The notes beneath the pieces are model-generated. The model made no database searches. It was given only the letters and a program-made list of their open reading frames with translations, and was not told the origin of the DNA. Positions 19,377-29,999 of a stretch of DNA of 32,099 nt are shown piece after piece; position 1 is the stretch's first letter, and each line of letters begins with the position of its first letter. The position numbers were made by a program, and so were the translations under genes. This DNA comes from Acanthamoeba lenticulata (taxonomy: Eukaryota > Discosea > Longamoebia > Acanthamoebidae): contig NAVB01000763.1 in assembly GCA_002179805.1 (NCBI GenBank), positions 1 through 32,099 on the forward strand, written 5' to 3'.

Positions 19377-21205
19377 ATGTGGAGTGCTGCGGGATGGGAG
19401 CTGCGGGTGTTCATCCCTGTGGCTGCGCCTGCAGCACCTCTAGAGGCCGGCAACCCCGCTGCGCAGAGCGAGGCGGAAGATGCTGTGCATTGCACACGTG
19501 AAGACGAAGAGGCGGTGGCTGAGGAAGACGTGCTGGACGTGTTTGCGTGGGCGAAGCGCCACAAGAAGAGCCTAAAGGCTCAGCGAGAGCAGCAGGAAGG
19601 CAAGAAGAAGGGGAGTGGCAAGAAGAAGGACAAGAAGAAAGACAAAAAGAAGAAGAAGAACAAGGGCAAGAAAGGCAAAAAGGAGAAGGAGAAGGACGAG
19701 GACGAGGACCAGGAAGAAGAAGAGCAGGAGCAAGAGGCACACGATGACAAGAAGAAGAGAAAGAAAGACGGGGAGCCCACCGAGCGGCGAACGGACTACT
19801 ACATCCATCTCGCCCCGTGGCCGGCCACCACGACCGTGCTTCCTCCTGGCCACGGAAGCGAGCAGGGCGAGGACACGGACGAAGCTGCCGTAGGGCGGTG
19901 GGTCGAGGAGGGTTGCGGCCTCAAGCTGCGCGGCGGCCGCTGGGGCTACCAGCTTGAGCTCAAGGTGCGCACTGCCGTCGAGGGCGAGGACCGCGAGCTG
20001 GGCGACGACCAAGCCGCCACCGCCACCAGCCAGGCCGGGCTGCAGGCCGAGAGGTGGGTCAAGCTGGGCCTGCCCCACGTGCAAGAGGACGCCGTGGGCC
20101 TGCCCCCGCGCGGCGTGGCCGACCTGGTGGTCCTTCATGGCGCCCTCGCCGCGGCGGTCGTGGACGAGCGCCCGACGTCGGCTGCGGAGACGCTGCTGGG
20201 CGGGCTGCTGCAGCTCGTGCGCCGCCTGGCGCACCGCTTCGCCTCGTCAGACGACGAGGAAACGCACGTCCAGGCGCAGGTGGCTGCGGCGCGTCAGGCC
20301 ATCGGGCAGCGCCTCCTGCTGGCTGCCACCGGCCACGACGTCGCCACGCCCGTGGCCACCGCCGACGACGACAGTGACAACAAAGATGGTGACGAGGCCG
20401 AGCTGGGCGACGCCCAGGAGCCACCGTCCGCGCCGCTCGAGCAGGGCCAAAGTCAAAGTGCCGAGGGCGCTCAGCCGGAGGCCATCATTGTCGCGAATGA
20501 CGATGATGTGAAGGAGGAAACGGAGGAGAAGAAGGAGAAGGAAGAGGGACAAGAGATGAGGCATCATGAGGAACCAACAGAGGTGAAGCACAGTGATGAG
20601 GCAACGACGGCACCGTTGTGTGGCGTGTGGCGGGTTGACAAGGCTCGACGGCAACGCAACCTCAAGTGGCGGCGCCCTGAACTGGCCAGCGCGCCACCAG
20701 ACGCGCAGAGGGACGAGGGGGACGAAGGCCTTCTTAAGAAGAGGAAGAAGGAAGTGCTGGTGGTGGAGCAAACCGACATCTCCACGAGCACGTACCTCTC
20801 TGTCGTAGGAGCCGAAGGTTAGTGTTCAACACCTCTCTCCTATGGTACATAGCAACCACGGCGGGCTCACCAAAGTCGAGTAGCAGGAGGACATGGCGAC
20901 AAGGCGGACGGACAGGAGCTGCGCGAGGAGCATCGCGGGCACTTTGTTTCGGTATGTGTAGAAGGTGGAAGCCCTGAGGTGTTGCGCGACTTCATGACAG
21001 CCTTCCTTTCGTCCTTGTCCCACTTGCCCGTATGTACACCTCCACAACCTCTTTTATGTTTCTTCTTCTATGTAGAACAATGATTTATAATATTTCTCTA
21101 TTGTTCTTCTTCTTCTTCTTCTTCTTCGTGCAGGAGCGTCCGGTAGTGGCGGGCTACCCGGCTTGGATCGCAGGCCTGGCGCACAACAGCCACAAAAGCA
21201 CCTAA
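19377..21205 (+). CDS. CYTH-like domain protein interrupted by a lysine-rich insertion (tentative)
   Basis: Exons 19377-20817, 20887-21029, 21134-21205; 551 aa. The first strand (WELRVFIPV, residues ~7-15) is followed by an acidic linker and a Lys/Asp/Glu tract (residues ~75-145, KKKDKKKDKKKKK). Core segments then come in series: TDYYIHLAP, GLKLRGGRWGYQLELKVR, ERWVKLGLP, a long acidic linker, GVWRVDKARRQRNLKWRR, VLVVEQTDIST, HFVSVCVEGGSPEVLRDFM and a C-terminal helix. The alternating charged beta-strands (ELKVR, VEQTD, SVCVEG) resemble CYTH-type tunnel folds of triphosphatases and polyphosphate-binding proteins. A clean ExExK motif is not present, so catalysis is uncertain. The exon 1/2 junction uses GTTAGT and CAG. 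The highly charged composition could also fit an RNA- or polyanion-binding protein. Confidence 0.55.
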
Positions 21206-21497
21206 GGCAGCAGGTCGCCGTCGAGATGATCAGCCCGTTGGGGACGCTCCTTTGCACGCCCACAACGTAGCTGCCGGGCGGGCGGGAGCCGTGCACGGTG
21301 GCGCGTGAACAGAGACCAAGAGGATCCTCTGAGGTGATGGGGCGAGGTTGCCTTAGGAACGCGAAAATGAAACGGAGGGAAACTTGTGCGACGGGCGAGG
21401 ACATTTAGCCTGCTGGCGCACACACACGCGCGCGTGTAAAAAGATCTCCTCCTACATCTCCCCGTGTAGCACACGCGGGGACGAGCTACACTTTCAC

Positions 21498-24325
21498 ATG
21501 GATGGACTGGATTTTGGTTCGTTTGGGGTGTTCTCCCGTGAGGGCAAGAGGCACGCCAATGAAGATCGATACGTTGCATTTACCCATCTCCATCTGTGCC
21601 CCAACATCTCCATCCCAGGTAACCTTTGCCGTTTTGTTGGTTTCACCCTTGCCACCCCACTTGGCGAGTCCCCTTTCATTTGCCATTTTTTTGTTGAGCT
21701 CCAATTAAATGAACATTTTTATCCATTTAATTGAGATCTCACGATCGTTGTGTCCCCAACCACACAGCCTGGCAGCAGCAGAAGAAGAAGAAAAAGAAGA
21801 AGAAGGGAGGAGCTTCAGGCGGGGATTCGACGACAACGACGTCGTTGAGCAAGTCGGTGGGCAGCAAAGTCGACAAGCCTTCCCCCTCCGCTTCATCCTC
21901 GAAGGAAGAGGCAGAGGGCGGCTACCTGCCCCTTTCGTACTTTGCGGTCTACGACGGCCACGGCGGCTCGCTGTGCGTCGAGACCGTGCGGGCGCGCCTC
22001 CACAAGTACATCATCAACCAGCGCACACGCGGCCTCTTCTTCGTCCGCGACCCGGAGCTCATCAATGAAATGCTGTACGTGCGCGCGCGTCTTTTCTTCA
22101 TTGTCGTCGTCCTCTTCCTCTTGTATCGGGCGCTGAGGCCTCACGTCGCGTGCGCGCATGTGTGTTCCGTGCAGCATTCGAGAGGCCATTCGGCGCGGGT
22201 TCGAGGACATGGACCGCGAGGTCCTCCGCGTCACCGAGCAGAAGGTCCGTCAGCGCGCGCCAACAATCGCAGCATCACCCCGTATTTTATTTTTATAGAT
22301 TTCTTTTTATTATTATTCTTATCGAGTATTACTTTTAATTGATTTGTTTCACTAAATATGGAAAATGGTGGCACAGAACGACTCGAGCGGCTCCTGCGCG
22401 GTGGTGATCATCCTCCTCTACAACCGCATGTTCATCGCTCATGTCGGCGACACGCGCGCTGTACTGGGGCAGCTCAAAGGTGCGCTTGCCCTCTCTCTCC
22501 CTCCCTTTCCCCTCTGCTTCGATGCCTCTGTGCGTGTCTGTATTCATTTTTATTTAAATTTGATTATGTTTTTATATGATTTTTAATAAATTGTTTGCAT
22601 TGTTTTCATTGTTTTCGTTATTTCTTGCAGGCGGGGGAGCAGGTCTGCAGGGGAGCGTGTCGGAGCCCTTCTCGCCGCTGCCCACGCGCCTCTACGGGGA
22701 GCTCAAAAAGACCAACTCAGACAACAGCATCCTCCCCGGCCACCTTAGCAGTGCGCCTCGCCTCCCTCTCTCCCTCCTCGCTACTGCGATCAACAAGAAG
22801 ATGATGCTGATGATGAATGGATGAATGGATGAATGAATGGGGGGAGCAGCCGGGGAGATGGTGTCGTCGCGATCGGCCGACGGCATGGCGACGCCGCGCC
22901 GACGGGAGCGAAGATTGTCGGACGAGGACCGCGGGCGTCCGGACCCCAAGTGGGCGCGGAAGACGCTCAAGAAGCTCAACACGGTGGTCCTCACCGAGGA
23001 CCACAAGGCCAGCAGCGAGAAGGAGAAGAAGCGCATGAAGCTCAAGGGCGGCTTCGTCGCCAACGGCCGCGTCTTTGGCATCCTCGCCGTGCGTCCCTGC
23101 CCCATCACGGCCGATGTTGTTAACGTCCACGATGCTGATGCTGATAGCGGTTATGCTGATGATGATGATGGGCGTGCAGGTGGCGCGAGCGTTCGGGGAC
23201 CGATCGCTGAAGATGTCGCCGCAGGAGTACCAGCTCCGCAAGGTCAAGGGCGGGCCGGAGAGCAACCGGACGAGCAGCCGCCCGGCTCTCGCCCTCAGCC
23301 AGGAGAGCGACGAGAGCAGCGACGAGGAGCGGGCCCGCAACAGGAGCAACAGCAGCAGCAGCAGCAGCAGCAAACACGACGGCGACAGCGAGGCCTCTGG
23401 CGGCGATGCCGAGGCCGAGGCCGAGCCGGAGAAGGAGGCGGAGGGAGCCGAGAGCGGCGCGGTGGCCACCAGCACGACGACGCCGCGGGCCGAGACCGAG
23501 GCCGAAGCCGAGACTGGGACAGCGGCAGCCGCCAGAGTGGGCCACCAGGTGTCGAGCTCGGGCCAGGTGGCGGTGAAGCGGCACAGCGCGCGCGCGGCGA
23601 CGGCGTCAGCGCAGCGCGGGAAGGACCTCGTGGCGGGCCTGCCCTTTGAGAACGACGAGCTGTGGGCGTGGGTCGAGTCGCGCGAGTTCAGGATCGACGA
23701 GGAGGCCGAGGCGCGCGCGCGCAAGGAGCGCAAGAAGCGCGAGAAGGAGGAGCGGGCGCGGGCCGGGGGCGGCGACCTCAAGGCCAGCGGCGAGGGCAAG
23801 AACGGCGCCTACGAGGCCATGACGGAGAAGGAGATGAAGCGAAGGCAGGACAAGGCCCTCAAGAAGCGGTCCAAGCAGATCAAGAAGGAGAAGGAGCAGC
23901 TCAAGGAGAAGGAGCGCAAGGTCAAGGAGATGGCCAAGATCCAGGAGCGACGCGGCACCGCCGGCGAGGGCGTCGTCGTCGCCCTGCCCGACATCGACTG
24001 CCGCATCATCTCGCCGGAGGACCGATTCGTGCTCATCGCCTCGGACGGCCTGTGGGACGTGTGCCCGAGCAAGGAGGCCGTCAAGCTCGTGTCGCAGCTC
24101 TACATCGAGAAGCAGTTCCGCCCGCCGGCCGTGGCGACGGCTGAGGAGGCCGACGCCACGCCCAGCTCCACAAATCCGCTGCCGACCGACGGCGGGCCGG
24201 TGCCGGGCACGCCCGTCCCCGTGCTCCGCTCCCTGTGCGAAATCATCTGCCGGACCGCGCGAAAAAGCGGCAGCTCGGACGACATCACGTCCCTGCTCAT
24301 CGCCCTCCATCCCGCCCTCATCTGA
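21498..24325 (+). CDS. PP2C-family (PPM) protein phosphatase with large charged insertions
   Basis: Exons 21498-21618, 21768-22074, 22175-22244, 22377-22479, 22631-22750, 22850-23088, 23180-24325; 701 aa, against ~300 for a bare PP2C domain. Mn/Mg-dependent Ser/Thr phosphatase. Motifs: GKRHANEDRYV (residues 17-27), FAVYDGHGG (Asp103), NDSSGSCAVV, MFIAHVGDTRAVL, LTEDHKASSEKEKKRM, GVxA-type RVFGILAVARAFGD (320s), FVLIASDGLWDV (~603-614) and SSDDITSLLIAL at the end. Metal-ligand Asp residues are present. There are three insertions: a Lys8 tract plus Ser/Thr-rich segment at residues ~45-90, a ~50-residue Arg/Asp segment before LTEDH, and a ~260-residue Ser/Glu/Lys-rich coiled-coil-like block (residues ~332-590). 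Regulation through these segments is inferred. Exon 7 also encodes a poly-Ser run. Confidence 0.9.
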
Positions 24326-24736
24326 GGACACCCTGTGCCCACTACGTGCGTCGGCCAGAAAATAATTATAAGCAAAACAAACATGTTTATTCTTGTTCTT
24401 CCTCTGCTCGTTTGCTGGTCTTCTTGTTCGCCGTGCAACAGGTCCCGGCTGCATGAAAAAGCACCGTAATAGGAAGAGAGAAAACAAAGGAAACGCTCAT
24501 GCTTTACCTCAGCGCCAACGAATTTTCAGTGGACTGCTGCCAGGCTTGCTGAGCGCAGGCTACGGCCAATGAGCAGAGAAAGACAACGTGCGTGTCCACT
24601 GCAGGCCAGTCCTGGAGCCGGCACTTTTCCACGCCCGCCCACGCACTCATTCTTCTCCCAACTCAGCGCCCACCCCACACACACACACACACACCGCTCC
24701 CCAGGCCTAAGTGTAGAGGAGAGTCCAAAACCGCCC
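24326..24736. other. Intergenic/leader region upstream of the lysine-tract gene
   Basis: AT-rich near 24355-24400 (probable 3' flank of PP2C), then C/A-rich sequence with a (CA)n tract before the ATG at 24737. An in-frame ATG at 24569 would add 56 residues including a His-Thr repeat from the CA tract, which looks untranslated. Confidence 0.45.
24675..24694. repeat. (CA)n microsatellite
   Basis: About ten CA units in the probable 5' leader of the lysine-tract/cysteine-rich gene. Confidence 0.9.
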
Positions 24737-25849
24737 ATGTCAGACACGTCATCGCTTCCCTCGGTCGAAGAGCTCGAGGCCCTCACCTCGCAGTGCCTGG
24801 CGAGGACCTTCACCGACCAGCAGGTCCAGGCCATTCTCGGCCACTCGCGCCAGCTGGCCTCCTTTGGCTTCAGCGACTACGTCGACCGCGAAGATCTGCG
24901 CAAGATCTTCAAGGACGAGAAGAAGAAGAAGGACAAGAAGAAGGACAAGAAGAAAAAAGACAAGAAGAAGGACAAAAAGAAGGACAAGAAGAAAGATAAG
25001 AAGAAGAAGGACAAGAAGAAGGACAAGAAGAAGGACAAGAAGAAAGGTAAGAAGGACAAGAAGAAGAAGGACAAGAAGAAGGACAAGAAAAAGGACAAGA
25101 AGTATAAGAAGAAGGACAAGAAGGACAAGAAGAAGTACAAGGAGGGTTACGAGGAGCAGCCGTGGAGGCCGGCTGAGTGGAGCCTCAGCAAGGAGGCCAA
25201 GGACCAAGGCAAGGAGTACGACTTTGATGAAGACGAAACCAGCTACGTCCGCTCGAGGCTGCAGGAAGTTCGCGGTACTGCCCCCCCCCCTCTTCTTCTC
25301 TTCTTTCTCTGCCAATCAATTCGCCTTACTTACTTCGTCCCTCACAGAGAAACTGCTGCACAAGCGCGAGAACAGCGTCAGCAACTTCGCGCCGTGCATG
25401 CTGCTCTACTCGGACAGCTCCGCCGGGCCTGATACTCGCGAGACTAAGCTGTACGGCTCCACGCTCACGTCAAGCCGCCCTCTCTCGCGCTCACTGTCAC
25501 GTGTGGCTGTGCCTCTACACGAAAACAGGGACGAGCAGTGCACGCTCCTGAGGAAGGCCAGCACGCACGCGCTCAAGAGCGAGCAATGCTGGTCGCAGTA
25601 CCTCGCCAAGATGGACGAGTGCCTCCACCACCGCACGGGCGAGTACTGCCTGCGCGCCTTCCGCCCTCTGGAGAGGCAGTGCGCTCAGGTACTTACACCC
25701 CCACAATCTCCTCCCCGGCTTGGCTTGGACTTACTCTGGTTCACTGACGACTCGCTGTTGGTGTCTTGCTGTAGTCTGGCTGGAGGAGCGTCAACGACCT
25801 GAGGAAACTGGCCAGATTGCGCAGCAAGGAGGAGGTTGACCTCCAGTGA
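24737..25849 (+). CDS. Lysine-tract plus cysteine-rich (CHCH-like?) protein of unknown function
   Basis: Exons 24737-25274, 25348-25450, 25529-25688, 25775-25849; 291 aa. An N-terminal ~55 residues of ordinary acidic/polar sequence (SVEELEALTSQCLARTF) leads into ~75 residues built of KKD/KKKD units. The following segment is EYDFDEDETSYVRSRLQ. The C-terminal ~100 residues contain spaced cysteines: APC, DEQC, SEQCW, MDECLHH, GEYC and ERQC. The cysteine spacing (for example C-x9-C between EQC and DEC) recalls twin-Cys helical-hairpin proteins of the mitochondrial intermembrane space, but the pairing is not perfect. The 78-nt intron 2 is in frame and stop-free, so a retained form is possible. I do not recognise the family. 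The start at 24737 avoids a simple-repeat leader. Confidence 0.75.
24919..25140 (+). repeat. AAG/GAC coding repeat (KKD tract)
   Basis: Imperfect tandem AAGAAGGACAAG-type units encoding ~74 residues of Lys/Asp with rare Gly and Tyr, inside exon 1 of the lysine-tract gene. The third positions vary (AAG/AAA), which suggests selection on protein composition as well as DNA slippage. Confidence 0.9.
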
Positions 25850-26290
25850 TTGGGCTCAAAGTGGCCATGACCTGGCGGGCGTGACCTGCCTTTGTAGCCT
25901 GGGCTTGTGGTCCGAGATGCGCGCGCATCTACCGAGCAAGCCCACTGCGGCCGCTAACGGAAGGCTGCAAAGAAAAAATAGTTTGTTTACTCCAAAACTG
26001 GTTTCCCTGGTCCGTTTTCTCTCTGCTTTTTCGTTGGTGGAAAACGACGGGAAATGTTGCCGAGAGGCGGGCCTTGGCTACCAACCAGCCGAGGACGGCA
26101 TCGGTTACTTTCCTGTTTCTTTGTCGACAAGCCGACACACCCGCAACAAACGTGAAGACGACAGGCGGCCATGCAGACGGCCTGCTGAACCTCGCCTCCA
26201 TCATCGACATCCTTTCTCCGCAAATTCCTTTCCTCTCCTCTTTACCGCGGCTTTTGAGCCCGCCAAGCGGCGTGACGTAAGGAGGCAACG
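25850..26290. other. Intergenic region upstream of the SGF29-like gene
   Basis: No supported gene is seen. Reading frames are short and unlike any domain. The last ~130 bp before 26291 (ending GGAGGCAACG) probably hold the leader of the Tudor gene. Confidence 0.45.
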
Positions 26291-27504
26291 ATGCTCGACA
26301 CCAACACACGCATTAATGACCACGTTATCTGGCTGCCTCGCGGGCAGACCGTTGCAGCCCAGGTGCCCTACACGAAGCGCAAGCAAGAGTGGATTGTGGC
26401 GTCGGTCGTCTCCTGGAATGAAGACGAATTGACGTACGTAGTTCTTGTATTTCTTCTTGGCGCATACAGTATCGAAGCTAACATCTCCTCTTTTTTTTTA
26501 AATTTTGTTCCCTCCAGCTACGTGGTGAAGGATGAGTTTCCAGAGAACAAGAAGATGAAGTCATGGACCATCCCTTACCACAAAGTTATCCGCTTTCCTC
26601 GCGACTTGAAGGACACTTTGAGCCCGGGGGACCGTGTTCTGTCGTTGTGGTACATTCCCGATACCGAGGAATGGTCTTCTATGTTCTATGAGGCCACCAT
26701 CGTCAACGCCGACGAAGTAGACAAGGTATTAAACCCCCCCCAAACAACATTCTCGTATCGCTGATCACAAACAATGGAAATGTACTTGCAGACCAGCACA
26801 ATTTTGTTGCGGTTCAATGGAGATGATGAGGTCTATGAAATCGACTCCATGAAAATTGTAAAGGTGTGTGCAATCATCTTCGCCTTAGCTGGCTTCCACG
26901 GCGGCTGATCTTTCTTCTTCCAGAAGCCAAAACGCAGGTCCAAAGTGCCCAAACGAGCTTTCTCGGCCGCCAATGGCAGTCTCTCTCCTCTTCCTTCTCC
27001 ACCATCTGATGGTATCCCCCATCCCTCAATTTCCGGCTCCCAAATGCCAGCAATTGCTGACATGCGCTCCTGATCAATTCAGTCTACGATGATTCTCGGC
27101 ATCAACGATCCGCTTCTCCACCAGAGCAGCCCGCATCCAAAAAGCAGAGGGTGAAAATGGAAATGGAGGACTATCAACCATCGGCCACGCGAAGCGGCGT
27201 GGAAACTTCTCCCTTCTCCCCAACATCTTCAGCGTCTTCTACATCTATCTCTTCTGCTACTTCCTCCTCTCCCTACTTCAAATCTATAGGCGGCGCCCCT
27301 GGCGCTTCCAGTGCGGTCACAAGCGGCGCCAGTGGCTCTCGAGAAAGAAGCCCTGAACGAGAGCAACAGCACCAGTCAAGCCACTCTGCGCCTGTGTCAG
27401 CTGCCGTCTTCAACAGCCGCTACCAATTTTGTGGAGTGCTTGGGAAGAAGATGAAGCGAATGGGCGCGATACTGAATGAGCGCAGCAAGGTGTCCAACAC
27501 GTAG
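26291..27504 (+). CDS. SGF29-type tandem Tudor domain protein
   Basis: Exons 26291-26433, 26518-26725, 26792-26863, 26924-27011, 27083-27504; 310 aa. SGF29 reads H3K4me2/3 as part of SAGA-type histone acetyltransferase complexes. The SGF29_C fold is visible from the start: VAAQVPYTKRKQEWIVASVVSW (first Tudor), YVVKDEF, TIPYHKVIRFPRDL, GDRVLSLWYIPDTEEWSSMFYEATIV (second Tudor with the SLW/FY aromatic positions expected for the methyl-lysine cage), and LLRFNGDDEVYEIDSMKIVKKPKR. The remaining half is basic and Ser-rich (KPKRRSKVPKR; SPFSPTSSASSTSISS), probably disordered. The family's N-terminal coiled-coil is absent: the Tudor begins about 20 residues in. A relation to other Tudor proteins is possible, but the double-Tudor order fits SGF29 best. 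Confidence 0.82.
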
Positions 27505-27738
27505 CCTCGTCGTCGTCCTCCTCTCTCTCTTCTCACCTCTCTTTATGACTTACTCTTTGTCTGTATGTAGCACTCCTCGATTCGCATAATCACAACAATT
27601 TTTTTGGCTTTTACCCCTTTCCCCTCTCGTTGGCGCTTTTTTGGCGAAGCGTCGCGTTTAGGAAAAAGGGGTGCTTTGGCTGTAGCCTCAACCTGTGGCC
27701 CCTTGTCCGTCCCACCGTTCACGCTGACTTCCACTGAT

Positions 27739-29416
27739 ATGAGCCTTACAGACGGCGAAAACCGCAAGGTGCGCAGCGCAGTCGCGGGGCAAGTCAAAGC
27801 CCTGGCAGTCGCCCGCCTCTACACGGCGCGCGACCGGGGATGGAGCTACGAGGGCAAGTGGGGCGGCCTTGCCCTGGTTGCTGACATGAACTCCCATTTT
27901 CTGCGTTTGGTCGACATCAACCGAGGTTGTACCATCTGGGAACACGAGCTCTACGAGAACTTTAGCTACGACTGCCCCACTCCCTTCTTCCACACGTTCG
28001 AGGGCCAACAGGCTGTTATGGGTCTCTCTTTCGCTGATGAACAAGAAGCCTTCAAATTCCAAGCTGCTGTCACGGACGCAAACCGCTGTCTTCCATCCGT
28101 GCCCAGCACTCCCTTGTCTGCCTCCGGCATGATGCCCCCTCGCTTGATGACGCCGCCGCTCCCGCTCGGAGGCAGCGCGACCGGTCTTGGCGCCCCTCAT
28201 GGCCCTTCCCTTGCCGTACCAGGCCGTCCAGCCCCAGTTTCTCCGCGCGTGCACAGTACGCGTCAAGCGTTTGCCCTCTCACGAGCTGGTTGCTGGCCAC
28301 TGCGATGCTAACACTCCCCATTTTCGTCCCCTTCGCAGCTCCGGGGCCGTCCTCTTCTTCTCCCTCTCCGCCTTCTTCAGCCGGTGCAACTACGACTGCC
28401 GGTTCTGCCTCGGCCAAGAGGAAGGAGAAGAAGAAGGAAAAGGAGAAGAAGGGCTGGTTCGATCGCATCACCACCCTCGGCGGTCTCCTCACCGTGGAGC
28501 AAGACCCTAGCGGTACGGCGCCTGGTCCAGGCCCTTTTGCCTTATTTCGCATTCTCGGCGCTGACCGGTGTGCTGCTCCACATTCAGAAACCATCTCCCT
28601 CAGCGCTCCGCAGAACTTCCGCCACGAGTCACACATCGGTGCCACGCTTCTCTCTTCTCCTCCTTGGCGCTTGCTGAAGGCCGCCATCCTGGCCATCCTG
28701 ACTGACGTGATCTGCTCTTCCTTTCTCCTTCGTGTGGCCAGGGTGGGATCACACCAACGGCTTCGAGATCCGCAACATTCCTCCCGAGTGGCGGCGCCTG
28801 TTCCAGCAGGCTGGCATTAAGAAGAGCGAGCTGCGCAATGGTGCGCTGTCGCATTGTAACGCATCGCCGTTTCGTGTTCTATTCAATAACAAGCCATTAC
28901 GGTGGCTCGCGGTTTGCAGGCGAAACGGCCAAGTTCATCATGGACACCGTCGCAGAGGCCACGATGGGCTTGAATCCTACCGCAGCGCCGGCCCCACCTC
29001 CCACACTCCCTGCGCGGCCTTCGTCCCTCACCAACGGCGGCCCGCCGCCGCCGATGCCGCCCGCGCCCTCGGCAGGGCCTCCGCCGCCGGGGCCACCGCC
29101 CCCACCCGGCCCGCCGGCCCCGACCCCTCCCGCCCGCTTCGCCCCGCCGCCGACTGGCGGGCCACCGCCTCCGCCCGGCCCGCCTCCGCCTCTCGACCCG
29201 GCGTCGGGCAGCTCGGCCAGGGGCGGCCTTCTGGATGGCCTCCAGTCGGTGACGCTGCGCAAAAAGACCCAGGGGCTGCCCGACATCAAGAACCTGAATG
29301 ATGAGCAGGGCAACTCGCTCGTGGACACCCTGGCCGCCGCCATGGCGGCCCGGCGTCCGGCCATGAGCGACGACGACGAGCCGGAGCTTGACTCTGGCGA
29401 TGAGTGGAGCGACTGA
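27739..29416 (+). CDS. WASP: WASP/N-WASP-type actin nucleation-promoting factor
   Basis: Exons 27739-28255, 28339-28512, 28588-28638, 28742-28840, 28920-29416; 445 aa. It activates Arp2/3 downstream of Rho-type GTPases. Domain order is complete: an EVH1/WH1 domain (residues ~10-120; YEGKWGGLALVADMN, FFHTFEGQQAVMGLSFA), a Pro/Ser linker and basic region (KRKEKKKEKEKKGWFDR), CRIB at ~234-248 (ISLSAPQNFRHESHIG) continuing into the GBD helix region (WDHTNGFEIRNIPPEWRRLF), a proline-rich block (residues ~290-380, PPPPPG type), WH2 (GGLLDGLQSVTLRKK), and a C-terminal acidic tail (DDDEPELDSGDEWSD) with the Trp typical of the A region. The CRIB consensus I-S-x-P-x(2-4)-F-x-H-x-x-H-x-G is matched with one extra residue after Ser. 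The start follows a CACTGAT context; no earlier in-frame ATG. Confidence 0.95.
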
Positions 29417-29553
29417 GGGACCTTGTAGAAGAGAACGTGAAAGTTTGCCCTAAACAAAAAGGAAAAACAAACGAAGGAAAGAGCACAAGGTTTGCACTCG
29501 ATTCGTCGACACGCCAAGTTGCGTACTGTGCGTTGCGAGAGCAGCCTGCTAGG

Positions 29554-29999
29554 ATGAAGAGAACGCTCGTGGTGTCAATGCGCGAGGCAGAGTCTCGCGC
29601 TGCAGTGCGCAACTTGTACAAGCGAGTAGTGAAGATTGGCAACACGTGGGAGGCGCGTAATCCTGCGCAGACGCCCAAGGAACGCAATTTCATCTTGCAA
29701 GAAGCCCGGACGCTCTTCCACGAACACATGCACGAGACAGATCCCACCCAGATTGAACGACTGGTTCGTTGTGGTTTGTACAAATGGGCACTAGACAGCT
29801 GAAATAACTCACAAAACTCATCTATGTGCAGGTACAAGAGGCAGAGGGGCGGGTTGAAGTCGCACTGCACTACGGCATCCCCTACCAAAGGGCCAGCAAC
29901 CTGCCGCCAGGGCTCAGCGCCCACGAGGACCAACGCGGCTACACTTCAGCAATCCCAGTCCCCCGCTACGAGGCCGCTGGTCATCCGGTGTTTGACTGA
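29554..29999 (+). CDS. LYR-motif protein, LYRM1-like
   Basis: Exons 29554-29763 and 29832-29999; 125 aa. LYR (complex 1 LYR) proteins are small basic helical proteins that act in mitochondrial Fe-S cluster transfer or respiratory complex assembly. The motif region reads AAVRNLYKRVVKIGNTWEARN, so the canonical LYR tripeptide is LYK here. The second half, RVEVALHYGIPYQRASNLPPGL, carries the LHYxIPYxR...LPPxGL stretch characteristic of LYRM1. The helix with FILQEARTLFHEH also fits. An N-terminal basic segment (MKRTLVV) may serve in targeting (inference). It starts only 137 bp after the WASP stop. Confidence 0.88.

Noticed and set aside
24877..25140. Minus-strand Phe/Leu/Ser-rich ORF suggesting a multi-pass membrane protein
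   Set aside because: It is the reverse complement of the KKD coding repeat and purely low complexity.
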